Positions 1 through 10,692 of a stretch of DNA of 64,000 nt are shown one piece after another. The number at the start of each line of letters is the position of its first letter. The stretch's first letter is position 1. The DNA comes from Chelydra serpentina. Lineage: Eukaryota; Chordata; Testudines; Chelydridae. The notes beneath the pieces were generated by a model that made no database searches, had not been told where the DNA came from, and saw only the letters and a program-made list of their open reading frames with translations. The stretch lies in contig JBAIAC010000018.1 of the NCBI GenBank assembly GCA_037349315.1, positions 1,240,001 to 1,304,000 on the forward strand, written 5' to 3'. Both the position numbers and the translations under genes were made by a program.

Positions 1-262
1 TCCTCAAGAGAGCGCTGGAGGCTTAGTGCCTCAGGAGGCAAAATGTCGTTTGGAGCTTCCTTGTAAATGGGAAGTTCACAAACTACAGCCCTGGAAGGAT
101 GGCAGTATTATCCCCTTCCCGCAGTTCCACATGGATGGCCAGCTTTGGTGGCTGGCATGTAGGTCGATTGGAGCCATCTGCTCCCTGTCCCTCCCTGTTG
201 CTTTGGGGTACTGCACTCCCCAAGGACGAAGTCCTGGGATCAGCCCTGCTGTCCCTCTAGTA
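1..262. other. Unassigned sequence at window start
   Basis: An 80-codon frame runs through 26-268, but it reads into the terminal repeat of the adjacent MITE and shows no domain, splice signal or codon pattern I recognise. I see no gene here. Confidence 0.4.
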
Positions 263-380
263 CAGTGATTCTCAGCTAGCGGCGCCCATCAGCTCACAGC
301 TGTGGCACATGGTGACATCCTCCTGGCCATACAGGTAGTATTGGATTGGCCCATGGTGGTAAATAGGTTGAGAACCACTG
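263..380 (+). mobile_element. hAT-type MITE with GGTTGAGAACCACTG end
   Basis: The ends are inverted repeats: CAGTGATTCTCAGC on the left and GGTTGAGAACCACTG on the right. They are flanked by 8-bp duplications that match at 6 of 8 positions (CTCTAGTA at 255-262, CTTTAGTG at 381-388). TIRs beginning CAGTG and 8-bp target duplications are hAT features. At 118 bp it is non-autonomous. The divergence of the TIRs and duplications suggests an old copy. Confidence 0.8.
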
Positions 381-388
381 CTTTAGTG

Positions 389-2370
389 CAATTCTGGTTG
401 CCTCTTGGGAGACTCCTTATTCTTTTTTTCCTTTCCCTTATGGTGCACTGTAAGAGTTCGTCACAACCAAGGTCATTATCTCTATATTCTTTAACTGTGG
501 CAAAGATATGATTTATTTAATCTCCAACTTTGCCAGAATCTGTTTATTATGAGAGTAAATGAAAGTTATGTGTCTGTGCAAACCTATAGTCCTAAAGAGA
601 TCCGCCCCCAACACACACATGAAAACCCTGCTTCTTTTATACAGAGAGAGAGAATTACACACGCACACACCCCTATGTGTCAAATACACAATGTTCACAA
701 TTCCAGTGCCAGACACTAGAATCAAAAATTGAGTCAGCAGCACACTCTATTTTAATAACTGGGAAGTTTAATTAACATCGTGACTGGGGTTTTCTCATTG
801 CTTTGTCACTTTATTTCTTTATTGGGCTTTCCACATCATTGTGGGAGTTTGGATATTTGTCAATGGGATTAAGATTTTCCCAACATGTTTCATTTCATAG
901 TGTTTCCCTAAAAAACAAGAGATGAATCCAACCTATACGTTAGTTTCTTGTTAACAATTCTGGTAGAGTGCAAGCTTTCAAAAATGAATATATAGTAACA
1001 TGCATTTACTAGAGTTTCTTATAAATTATGCCTCAAAATCCATTATATGCTCTCCTTAAATGGACATAAAAGGGGATTTAACATAAAAGCTCTTTTAACA
1101 ATAACATTACATTCTAACTATTTTATGTGGTAATGAAATAAGATGTTTTTTATAGTCACAGTTTCTTCCTGACAGATTAATCAAATTCCCTACATAATAT
1201 AGACATGAGGTATCCTCTGCACTTGGACACAACTCTTTTGTATCTTGTTATTCTCAAATTGCATGAAAGAGAGCTAGGAAAGATACTGGAGAAACATTTT
1301 ATTTTGAAGAACACAAGTTTACTTATATTAAAAATGGCTATAATTCAATTGACTTAGTTTTCTATTGATATAATAATATAACAAATTTTCCTCCAAAGCA
1401 AGTTCTGAAAAGACAAAATGGAGGAGCTAGTTATTAATTAGTAGATATTTGGTAACACCATCTGTTTAATTGCTACATTGTTTAAAAAAAAAAGTTAAAG
1501 GCACAGATTTCTTGGAACTTGCATTGCACAGTGGAGTTTGGAGTGATCAAATACATCTTGGTTTACCATTTTCTGATTCTTTTTCATACAAATTAGATAG
1601 TTAATGAGTCCCATAAAACTATTCCAAATGGTTAATTCTTTTTAGTTATTACACTGTTTTATCTTGTCTTATTAGGTAGCTTTCAACGTTTGCAAATAGA
1701 ATTATGTGGTGGCAAGCTCCTTATATATGGGAAGATGACATCAGAATCTCAGTTGTTTTATCTCCCTGTGTTGGATGGGAAAAATCTGACCCAAATTTTT
1801 GGACTAGTGTAGAAGAACATGAAGAAAGAAAAATTACGACTATACATGCCCGTATTTTAGTACTGCCTCCATGATATCTCTTTTAATCTCCTGTACTTTA
1901 ATGATAGCTGAAAAACAGAGGGTTTTTTTTTTAATTTGCTTCCATATTTCTTCATTGCCAAGTTTTAGCCCAGAGGAAGTTTTTTATGTCTGAGTTATAA
2001 ACCTTTGAAAGAAAAGGGGTTATAATGGAAAGGCTGACAGACCCTTAACTTATAGCAGCACTAGCCATTATAGTGTGCATGTGCATGTGTGCATAGATTG
2101 GTAATGACAGATATTGGACATGATTTTTCCAAGGGGTGACCTTGAAAAATCTCAGCATGAAAATGGCAATAAATGATGCACAGTACTAAAAGCTGTAAAA
2201 TGTCAAACAATATGTGCCATGCCATACAATGCATTTTAATGTGATAGTACGTCATCCGTACAACTTTCAAAGTATTAGCAGTTACAGCAATGCAAACGTT
2301 GCATTCAGAAGCTGTTAGGGCATATGGAGATATATGCCTATTGGTTGTAGTAAGGAAAGGAAAGATAACA
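389..2370. other. AT-rich intronic sequence, no gene seen
   Basis: Apart from short CA and GA runs near 600-670 and A or T homopolymers near 1480 and 1920, I see no coding exon, transposon end or tandem repeat. Open frames are short and lack family motifs. Confidence 0.5.
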
Positions 2371-2371
2371 T

Positions 2372-2860
2372 AGTCTTGTGGTTGAATCACTAGACTGAGA
2401 GTCTGGAGATCTGGGTTCCTAACTCTGCCGTAGATGGCCCTGTGTCACCTTGGGTAGGTCAGTGAGGGTATAATTTTCAAAAGCGCCTAATTGACGTAGG
2501 CACTTTTGTCACTTTTGAAAATGGGACTTATGCTTCTAAGTGCTTTAAAAAAAAATCCTTAGTCTCTCTAGGACAGATTTGTATGTGCCTAACTGATAAT
2601 CCCCCTAGGTACCTATCTCCATGTTTAGGCACCTAAATACCTTTTAAAAAACTGACTGTGCATTAGTTCCCCATCTGTTAAATGGGGGAAATAATCCTTT
2701 CTTTTTCTCACCATTTGTCTGTCGTCTGTATTTAGATTCTAAAATCTTTGTGACAGGGGCTCTCTTTTACTATGTGTACATAGAACCTACCAGAACTGAG
2801 GCCCAGTTCTAGTAGCATCTAGATGCTATTGTAAGGTAAATAATAATATAGGCATATAGG
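2372..2860 (+). mobile_element. MIR-type SINE, split by a MITE-like insertion
   Basis: The tRNA-derived head runs from about 2372 (GGTTGAATCACTAGACTGAG, then CTGGAGATCTGGGTTC) to about 2466. The body resumes at about 2662 with CCCCATCTGTTAAATGGGG and continues into the sauropsid-type tail with GACAGGGGCTCTCTTTTACT and GATGCTATTGTAAGG, ending near 2856. The missing middle of the SINE is replaced by 2468-2660, so one old SINE has been interrupted. Confidence 0.78.
2468..2660 (+). mobile_element. MITE-like insertion in the MIR SINE
   Basis: This stretch contains ATTTTCAAAAGCGCCTAATT near the left and TTTAGGCACCTAAATACC near the right, with an internal CACTTTTGAAAATGGGACTT. The alternating AAAGTGCCTAA / TTAGGCAC motifs in both orientations are typical of a foldback MITE. 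It separates two collinear parts of a MIR-type SINE. I cannot define its exact ends. Confidence 0.55.
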
Positions 2861-3740
2861 TGTTTGAGCTGCATTTTTTAAAGTGGCGGTGAATATGTGA
2901 GGCAGATTGTTCCAGGAATAAATTTATAATTATTTTTTCTAGTCTTGTATGTCCTCGTTGACCTTATTGAACTAGTATTTGGGGTTTTTCTAAAACAGGA
3001 TCCCATGCTGCTGTAATACTTACAGTTGATGAGAAGAAAAAAAAATCTGGATAGGAGGGAAAGCTACGGATGTAAACCCGTAAAGGCTTGAATGAAAAAA
3101 AACAACAAACATTTCATGATCATTCTGCTGCTATCTATGTATTTAGCTAATAACAGTTTTCTGAAATAATAAATGTGCATTCTGGTATAGGTAACTGGAC
3201 AGTATCAAAATATGAATAAAAGATTGTTTTTACCAAAATGCTGCTTAACAATGAATATAAAAAACATGAAATTTAAGGCTTTATTTAAGCTCTTGCTTTA
3301 GCAAATAAGCCCTCAAACAGCAGACAGTATATTTAGTGCTTCCAACAGAGGCCAGGGTCTTTCACTCTGCTTGTAGGGCCTTCCTGAGGTGGATAGTGTT
3401 AGATGCTCTCTGTGTTGCTAAGCTGATATCAAGAAGTGCAGACACTAAGGGAACAATTGTATTAGTTTAAACTAATTCCACTATGCCAGTGCCCTGAGCA
3501 CTGTTGATGAAAACTAAAAAGATTAAATTTAGCATAATCTGGGAATCTTTGTGTAAGGGAAGTTTGGTACCATAAACTCTTCAAAATATTTCATTTGAAG
3601 ACGAGTAAGAAGTAAAAATAATTTGAACTAGCTCAAGTTGTAAATTGTATTCTCCCCTACTCCCATTCCCTTTTAAACCCTTTACAAATGCTTTGGAATG
3701 GGAAGAAATGTGCTTATTTTGTTAGCGAAAACGGCATCAA
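2861..3740. other. Intronic sequence, nothing recognised
   Basis: AT-rich sequence with short A runs. No splice-flanked open frame and no transposon end seen. Confidence 0.45.
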
Positions 3741-3744
3741 AAAG

Positions 3745-4388
3745 AGCTGGAATTATTTAAGATTCATACCAATGTGGACACAAGAACAAATGGTGGATAT
3801 AAACTGGCCATCAGGAAGACTTTAAATTAGACGAAGGTTTCTAACGATCAGAGGAGTGAAGTTCTGGAACAGCCTTCCAAGGGAAGCAGTGGGGGCAAAA
3901 GACATATCTAGCTTCAAGACTAAGCTTGATAAGTTTATCGAGGAGGAGATAGTATGATGGGCAATTAATTGATCTTTGACTATCAGCGGTAATTATGCCC
4001 AATGGCCTGTGATGGGATGTTAGATGGGGTGGGATCTGAGTTACTGCACATAATTCCTGGGTGTCTGGCTGGTGAGTCTTGCCCACATGCACAGGGTTTA
4101 GCTGATCGCCATATTTGGGGTCGGGAAGGAATTTTCCTCCAGGTCAGATTGGCAGAGGTCCTGGGTTTTTTCGCCTTCCTCTGCATCATGGGGCATGGGT
4201 CACTTGCTGGAGGATTCTCTGCACCTTGAAGTCTTTAAACCATGATTTGAGGACTTCACTAGCTCAGACATATGTTAGGGGTTTATTCCAGGAGTGGGTG
4301 GGTGAGATTCTTTGGCCTGCGTTGTGCAGCAGGTCAGACTAGATGATCATAATGGTCCCTTCTGACCTTAAAGTCTATGACTCTGTGA
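3745..4388 (+). mobile_element. CR1 LINE, 5'-truncated 3' end
   Basis: It begins inside the end of the CR1 second reading frame: a block resembling the conserved C-terminal R-x-x-F-x-x-R-x-V-x-x-W-N region starts near 3780, with TTCTGGAACAGCCTTCC at 3861. It runs through the 3' untranslated region and ends with TCAGACTAGATGATCATAAT, CCTTCTGACCTTAAAGTCTA and a TATGACTCTG-type terminal repeat. CR1 copies are usually 5'-truncated and end in short 8-bp-like repeats, as here. The coding part is too decayed to translate. Confidence 0.85.
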
Positions 4389-4919
4389 GCTGCACTACTG
4401 TGTACCTCTTTTGGTTGTTTAACATACCATTTCATTTGATTTGTGACTTGGAAGTCACTGAGGTGCAAACACACACAGACTGAGGTATGGCAGCAGAAGA
4501 TTTTCTTCGAAGTCTGCTTGTGGAGTACTTCATTTCACTAAATGAAGGTACTGCAGTCTCTGTGCTTTCCAAGCATCCAGCAGAAGTGAGGGAGTGAATG
4601 CAGGCAATTTGATTACAGTTTAACCCAGATAAAACGGAAATCATGGCAGCAGGTCTAAAGAGGCATCTAGAGCAGGGGTCTCAAACTCAAATTACCACGA
4701 GGGCCGCATAAGGACTAGTGCGTTGGCCCGAGGGCCGCATCACTGACCACGCCCCCTCACTGCCCCCCCCAGCCCCACCCCCAGTACACCCCTTCCATTA
4801 GATCCCACTCCTTCTCCTCCCCTTCTCTGTCTCCTCCACTGTGCGCATGGCTTCCCGCTCCTTCCCAGAAACCGGGAAGCGGCAAGACAGCTGTTCTGGC
4901 GGCGGGAACTGCCTGGGGG

Positions 4920-4931
4920 TAAAAAAAAAAA

Positions 4932-5004
<73 letters not shown>
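4920..5004. repeat. A-rich, (TAAA)n and (TA)n microsatellite
   Basis: About 14 A, then repeated AAAT/TAAA units, then roughly 20 TA units up to 5004. A second (TA)n tract of about 38 bp (5069-5106) forms the centre of the adjacent palindrome. Confidence 0.95.
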
Positions 5005-5007
<3 letters not shown>

Positions 5008-5065
5008 GGGTCTCAAGCATGCGGCCCACAGAGCTCTTCCCTGCGGCCCGCCGGGCTCTCCCCAC

Positions 5066-5109
<44 letters not shown>

Positions 5110-5170
5110 GTGGGGAGAGCCCGGCGGGCCGCAGGGAAGAGCTCTGTGGGCCGCATGCTTGAGACCCCTG
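5005..5170. repeat. Perfect 64-bp inverted repeat around a (TA)n spacer
   Basis: The arms 5005-5068 and 5107-5170 are exact reverse complements by base-by-base comparison. Both begin or end with the hAT terminus CAGGGGTCTCAAGC. The 38-bp spacer is pure TA and itself self-complementary, so the whole 166 bp can form one hairpin or cruciform. Confidence 0.95.
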
Positions 5171-5528
5171 ATCTAGAGGAATGGGCTGGGTTGTAAGCAT
5201 GCCTACTGTCAGAGGTTTTTGTCTGGTCCTTGTCAAATAGTTTCAAATTGAAGTGTCATGTTGGATCCAGTTGCACATCTTCCATATGCAGATAGCAGCT
5301 GTGGCACCTAGTACCTTTTTCAATTTAAAGTTAGCCTGGAGGATGGGACCAGTCCTTCTGATGCAGCTCTTGTCACCGTGATTCACACCACTAGAACCTT
5401 GTGGTTAGATTACTGTAATTTAACCTCTATTGAGCTACCCTTGGAAACTACTCAGAAGCTTAGTCTAATGTAAAATGTGGAGGCTTGCTTCATGACTGAG
5501 GTGATCCATGGGGAGTACATAACAGTAA

Positions 5529-5600
5529 GGGTGAAATCCTGGTCCCACTGAAGTCAATGGGTGTTTGGCCTTTGACTTCAGCATGGCCAGGTTTTCACCC
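5529..5600 (+). mobile_element. Chompy-like palindromic MITE
   Basis: Ends GGGTGAAATCCTGG and CCAGGTTTTCACCC, with the core CACTGAAGTCAATGGG and its near reverse complement CTTTGACTTCA. The 72-bp foldback with an AAGTCAATGG core matches the short MITEs known as Chompy from crocodilians and also seen in turtles. It lies inside the L2 remnant. Confidence 0.72.
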
Positions 5601-5674
5601 AGAATTTCTGTGATCTGCGGTGGCTGCTTATAGCACTTCTGGGTGCTGTGAAGGATGCTGTCATGATCTGTGAA

Positions 5675-7353
5675 CAGGGCCGGCTCTAGGTTTTTTGCCG
5701 CCCCAAGCAAACAACATTTTGGCTGCCCCCCACTCCAGCCCTGGGCTCCCTGCCCCTGCCACCCCAGCCCTGGGCTCTCCCCACCACCCCACCCACTCGC
5801 ACCACCTGCTGCCCCAGCCCTGAACTCCCCCCTACGGGTGCTGACTCCGCCCGCCTCGCCTCCAGCCGGTCCGGCGCTGGCAGGGTCGGGGAAAGGTAGG
5901 CACGTCCATGCCGATTGAGTCAGTGATCACATCCCCACAGAAGTGCCTCAGTGGTAACTGGGGAATGCTGCTCCTTTTACAGCTGCCCCCTCCAACCTCC
6001 CCCTCCCCACGCACAGAGCCGGCACCCTTCATCGCAGTTACCATGAGGCTTGGTGGCAATGAGGCAGTGATGGGGGCACCCTCCCCACTCTTGCCCTAGA
6101 CTGGGCTCTGCCGGACTCTCAGAGCCTCTGCTGGCAGGAAAGGTTAAAACGTGGCTCTAATTTAACAGGCTAAAATTTGTGGGTAGCGTCCAGAATAAGG
6201 GTCAGGGTGCAGGGCATGAAAGACCCCATGGCAGTATTTGCAATAGGGGTGGGGCTATCTCCAGAGTTCTGGTCAAATTCCAACCCGGGCAATTGCCGTC
6301 GGCCTCCCTAAATTCCCCTCCAGTCACGCAGGACACCGCATTGACGCTCCTGCTCCTAAAGCAGGTAGCATTGCTATGTGCTGCTCAGAGCTCTGCCCTT
6401 CACCTCCAAAGATCCCTAGAGGTCCCACCCTTACCTCCCAGGGGTGATGTTTGCAAGGTCCTTGGAGATCCTTGGCTGGCCGGTGCTATAAGAACTACCT
6501 GGCACAACATGTGAGATCGCCAAAGAACCATGCCAGCTACCATAGCCACTGGATTTCCTCAGGCAGTGCAGATTATTATGCACTGAACATTCCTACTGTC
6601 ATCAGGGACATCAGAGAGCCCCTTTCCCCACCCAAAATGGCCCTGCTAACCCCTGCCAGCCTCCTCGCTTCTCCCACTCCAAACCCTGCCGCCAGCGCTG
6701 CCCTTGTGGCCTCAGCAGCAGGCTAGGGTCCCCCAGCCCGCTCATGCCCTGGGGATCACCCCCTCCCCAGCCCCGCTCGCGCTGATGTCCCAAACCCAGG
6801 CTCTCAGCAGCGGTCCGTGGAGGCGGAGCTCAGAGGCGCCCGGGTTACCTAAAGCCACATGCGGGCAGCACGGGACACAGCTGCAAAGCGCCCTGGGGCT
6901 GGGCTCAGTGCCCGGGGAGGGGGTGGCACAGCCCGGGCCCCTAACACAGCCTGGTGCTCTGGGGACTGCAGCCATGCCCATCGCCCCCAGCCCGGCCCGC
7001 AGCACTGCCCACCCCCACCTCGCTGTCGTGGGAGCACAGGTTAGTGCAGCAGGCAGCTTACCATCCTCGGCACAGCCCCCGCCATGCTGCGGGCAGCCCC
7101 CCGCTGCTGCCCAGCTGGGAAGAGGAACCGCTCTGCCTCACGCAGCCCTGGCCAGGCCCCCTGCTGCCACCATGCTAAGGCCACGAGGCGGGGTGGAAGC
7201 TACGGCCGGAGCTGCCGAAGCAGCAACAACAACAAAAAGCTGTGGCCGGAGCGGCAGCAGGGGGGCGGGGAGGAAAGCCCTTCAAATGTGCTGCCTCTTC
7301 AGATGTGCTGCCCCAAGCACCTGCTTCCTTTGCTGGTGCCTGGAGCTGCCCTG
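5675..7353 (+). mobile_element. Large non-autonomous hAT-type element (1.7 kb)
   Basis: The left end is CAGGGCCGGCTCTAGG and the right end GGTGCCTGGAGCTGCCCTG. A perfect 8-bp duplication TCTGTGAA flanks it (5667-5674 and 7354-7361). The left end continues TTTTGCCGCCCCAAGCA and the right end carries GCTGCCCCAAGCACC, as in the ~300-bp copies at 43584-43880 and 50363-50681. The interior is GC- and CpG-rich (about 5700-7300) and has long proline/alanine-rich frames on both strands (for example 218 codons from 6704). None of these shows a transposase motif. The size is about five times that of its relatives here, so the interior is an expansion, a nested insertion or captured DNA. Confidence 0.87.
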
Positions 7354-7361
7354 TCTGTGAA

Positions 7362-7898
7362 ATCATGTTTATGAAATCACTTTTCTTTCCATATCCCAAA
7401 AGTGGGAGTTGAAATCTGTTTTATTCTCACGGTCACTTTTGGGGATGACACTTTCCAGGGGTGGCAGCAGGGCATTCTTGGGGAAGGGCTTAGAGCTCCT
7501 AGAAACTGGTCTACCTGGGAATCCATTAGAGTTTAGGGGCCAGATTTTTAAAGGTATTTGGGCATGTAAAGTTCCAGATTGGGGCCTAGTTGGATTTTCC
7601 AAAGCCCCTTGATGTCTAAATCCCATTGAAATCTGTCAGGTTGTCAACAACAACAACAAAAAAAGGAGGTAATACACAAATGGAATCTAGATTTAAACAG
7701 AACCATCGTAGATTGTTTCCTCTGTGCTCCTTGTTTGCAAAGCAATTAGATAAATAATTAACCTTGGTGTCAGTTCCTCACTCTTGCTCTTTAAAATCAA
7801 TTAAGAGGTGGCAGTGCCTGTTCCCCCAAATCAATGATTTTGATATGTCGCACTCTTGTTGAATTCCCAGAGTTTGCAATAGCTCTAGAGGTGGTTGG
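7362..7898. other. Intronic sequence, nothing recognised
   Basis: Only a short CAA-rich run near 7648 is repetitive. No exon or transposon end seen. Confidence 0.4.
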
Positions 7899-8800
7899 TG
7901 TGACGGATATGGCAATTAACTGAAAAATCCTTGGGAGACATTACTGAATTAAGTTTAAGTATCTTTGGAGTCCATTGTATTAAATGTGAAGGTTATATAT
8001 TATTGTGGGCCTGGGTGATCAAAGGACCATATTAAATAATATGGCAGAAGAGAATAACATTTTGGGACAAAACCTGTGACGTGTATTTCCTGGGAAATAT
8101 CTAGAGTAAGATGTATGCAAATCCCCCCTTGCCTCCACTTATGCAAAAACCCAAGCCTTTGAAGCTCCCCCTGAAGAGAAGATGACTGCATGATGATTAC
8201 CTGTTCCCAGGGGTCCAAGATCTAAGGCCCGGACCCAATAATGGAGACTCATGGGTGTGCCTGTTCTGAGGTGAAAGCTGTTATAAACTTATAACCACAG
8301 AAAAACTCCTTCTTGTTTGAAGGACTGACCATCTGCCTGAGCCCTTGTTGGAGTTGGGGGGTGTCACATAGGCGCTGACTTCGTGGGTGCTCCGGGGCTG
8401 GAGCACCCATGGAGAAAAATTGGTGGGTGCTCCGCACCCACCGGCAACTCCCCACCCACCCCGGACCCGCGGCAAACTTACCGGCACCGGGAGATGTCGC
8501 GGGGCCCCGCCCCCGACGCTGGGCAACGTCGCGTCGGCGTCGGGGCCCCGCGACGTCACCCAGTGTCGGGGGCGGGGCCCCGCGACGTCACCCAGCGTCG
8601 GGGGCGGGGCTCGGGGGCGGGGCCCCGCCCCCGACGCCAAGTGACGGCACCCACTGGTGGAACCGGAAGTCCGCGCCTGTGGGGGATGATCTCTGGTAAG
8701 CTTATTAGCATGGATGTAGGTTCTTTTATTGTTTTTAATACATTTTTGCTGTAATGCTTTCACAATAAAAGCTGTGTGGCACCTTATACCTGTGGGCAAT
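7899..8800 (+). mobile_element. Probable solo LTR, interrupted by a hAT MITE
   Basis: It begins TGTGACGGATATGGC, a TG-type LTR start, and carries a polyadenylation signal AATAAA at 8764-8769. The sequence before 8367 and after 8681 reads as one unit split by the MITE. No coding region, primer-binding site or partner LTR is visible, so it would be a solo LTR. The exact 3' end is not determined, and the class is unknown. Confidence 0.45.
8367..8681 (+). mobile_element. GC-rich MITE with CATAGGCGC ends
   Basis: The left end CATAGGCGCTGACTTC is matched by the right end GGAAGTCCGCGCCTGTG in inverted orientation. Next to the left end is a small palindrome GGTGCTCCGGGGCTGGAGCACC. The centre (about 8500-8640) repeats GACGTCACCCAG and CGGGGGCGGGGC units and is extremely CpG-rich. 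A diverged relative lies at 11962-12252. A clear target duplication was not found. Confidence 0.72.
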
Positions 8801-10619
8801 AACACTCTTGATAGCCTTTGAAGAGAAAGCAAAGCAGGCTTGCTTAGGCAGTCTGACTTTCTGGGGAACTCACAGTGTAGGCAGGGAAGTGCACAGCCTG
8901 GAAAAAAACTGCTCAGAAAGAAGAGAGATGTGTGTTTTGGTTTTGATCCGACCCAAATTTATTTTACTTCCCAGCACACCTCCACGTCATACATAAGTGC
9001 CACAATGATGCTTTTAGTAAGCAGTATTTTTTTTGGAATAATGGTACTCCATTGGTGGTGATAATTTCTGTGCCCACAAGTGAAGTAGAACACTTTTGCT
9101 GATGCAGTGGCACTGGGGGAGATAAAAAACTGTCTAAACTAATGCGGAACTACTATGAAAGACTACCTTTGCTGCTGTTATTTCTCATTGTAGGTGCGTT
9201 CAGTCTGCAACATGACCGCCTCCTCGGGAATAATAGCAGGTTTTGAAATTCTGGTTCCTCTCTTAGTTTCCTGACTGCTGACATTTTAGTGCAAAGCCAT
9301 TTGCCAACCTGCAGTCATTGGCCAGGAAATGGGGGGTGAGGGGAAGAGATTGTTTGACTGAAGAAAGATGAAATATAACAATGTGTTTGTCAGTTTCATT
9401 AAACTCATTCAGATATAGAGTCCCATAGTATGAGTGTGTTTTAAAATAAACATTTAAGAGAAAAGGTGACTTCTCATGTAATTAATGCTTCAGTGAAAAT
9501 TTGTCTCTTTTTACTTCTGTGATTTATACCTGAGACTTCTTTAATAAAGGCCATGAATCAGCAGCTATGTAATCTTCTTGGCTCTCACACACCTTTACCA
9601 TATCCATTCCAGATTATCATTTGAATCATATAAAATATTCCAATTAATGTTTTAATATTGAAAAACAAAATCATTTGATTCCCAAGTGGTATTCGTAAGA
9701 AGCCAGGCATAGAAAATTTCATTTCCATTGTCCATCATGAGCATTTGTCTAAGCATTGGGTATATCAGTGATTTCTTTGGCGCATTTCTCAAGTGCACAT
9801 TGTCCCAAGTGCACTTTACATATTTCATAACTTCTTAATGAGCCATCCATAAGAGATTATCCTGGTAATAGCATTTTCCATTTGTTTAGGGTGGCAATGG
9901 GAATTGTTTAGCCAGAAAAAAAACACATTATTTTTTTTTTTAATTTTTTTTTTTTGGCTTGTTTGTTCTTGTGGACCCAAAGTTAACATTGAAGCAAAAT
10001 GTATTGGGAAGATTGTTACCTTTCTTGCTTTATCATTGAATACTAACTCTAAAACTCAATCAAAACACCAACTAAATTTTTTGTTGCTTATAAAAATTTC
10101 AAATGGAGCAGAAAATTTGAACTGTATTTTAAATGGACAGTGATCATTATTTCCATTGCCACTTATACTAATATCTTTAATTATAGTACATTCTTTTGAT
10201 AATAGTATGGATATGACAAGTAATTCCATTGAAACCCTTTTGTAATGTAATAATTAATGTACCAATATAGCAAGCTACTACTACGTTCTGGTGTTTGTGC
10301 TTCATTTAGCATTCTCTTCCTGTTTCCCATTGGTCCCAGGTAAAAAAGGCACAGCATGAAGGTTACAAAAAGTTTTTGAGGGCAGAAGTGTTCATAATAC
10401 ATTTACTTGTTTTGCCATTTCACCAAATTGCCAAATCTGTTTTCAAATCATTTTATGATTGCTAGAGCTTTTTCTCAGAGCATATGTTGTATTTAGAACT
10501 CAGAACTGTCATCATCTAAGTGGGAGTCATGTCTTGGTCTGATGCTCTGTTCCAAGATCAGATAGTATGGGTATGGGATAGGATTTCAGGTTAACAGAAT
10601 GGTGTTTTGTGCTGGCTCA
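8801..10619. other. Intronic sequence, no gene seen
   Basis: AT-rich, with T runs near 9930-9955. Open frames are short and not flanked by splice sites. No transposon recognised. Confidence 0.45.
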
Positions 10620-10692
10620 GGGCCTGATCTAAAGGCCATTTATGTCAATGGGAGGTTTTTTTCAGTTGATTTCAGTGGTTTTAGATAGACCC
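10620..10692 (+). mobile_element. Chompy-like MITE, diverged
   Basis: It begins GGGCCTGATCTAAAGG and ends GGTTTTAGATAGACCC, with the internal core ATGTCAATGGGAGG. The foldback is imperfect, indicating an old copy. Confidence 0.6.

Larger units (their letters stand above)
4673..5170 (+). mobile_element. hAT-type element with perfect TSD and a palindromic 3' half
   Basis: The left end is CAGGGGTCTCAAACTC and the right end GCTTGAGACCCCTG. A perfect 8-bp duplication ATCTAGAG flanks it (4665-4672 and 5171-5178). It holds a GC-rich block with GAGGGCCGCAT, then poly-A, (TAAA)n and (TA)n runs, then a second internal copy of the right terminus in inverted orientation. It has no transposase. It is inserted in an L2 remnant. 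Confidence 0.92.
4570..5666 (+). pseudogene. L2-type LINE fragment, interrupted by two DNA transposons
   Basis: Reverse-transcriptase remnants read on the + strand. Just before the hAT at 4673 is a block encoding NPDKTEIMAAG, which matches the L2-type LNPDKTE motif. After the hAT ends, 5283-5390 encodes QIAAVAPSTFFNLKLAWRM. A frameshifted block at about 5373-5465 encodes VIHTTRTLWLDYCNL, the L2 VxHxxxxSRLDYCN motif. A further short match lies near 5610-5630. The copy is broken by at least one frameshift and by stops. It is split by the hAT at 4673-5170 and the MITE at 5529-5600, and bordered by the large hAT at 5675. The clade call rests on motif memory. Confidence 0.7.

Noticed and set aside
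26..268. Possible exon at the window start
   Set aside because: The frame runs into a MITE terminus, has no acceptor or donor with a consistent phase, and no recognised motif.
6704..7360. 218-codon proline/alanine-rich frame
   Set aside because: Lies within a hAT-type element with a perfect TSD and GC-rich interior; frames are open on several phases and both strands, so GC content alone explains it.
8500..8640. CpG island promoter
   Set aside because: The GC peak lies entirely inside a MITE with recognisable inverted ends; no exon or first-exon signal follows.
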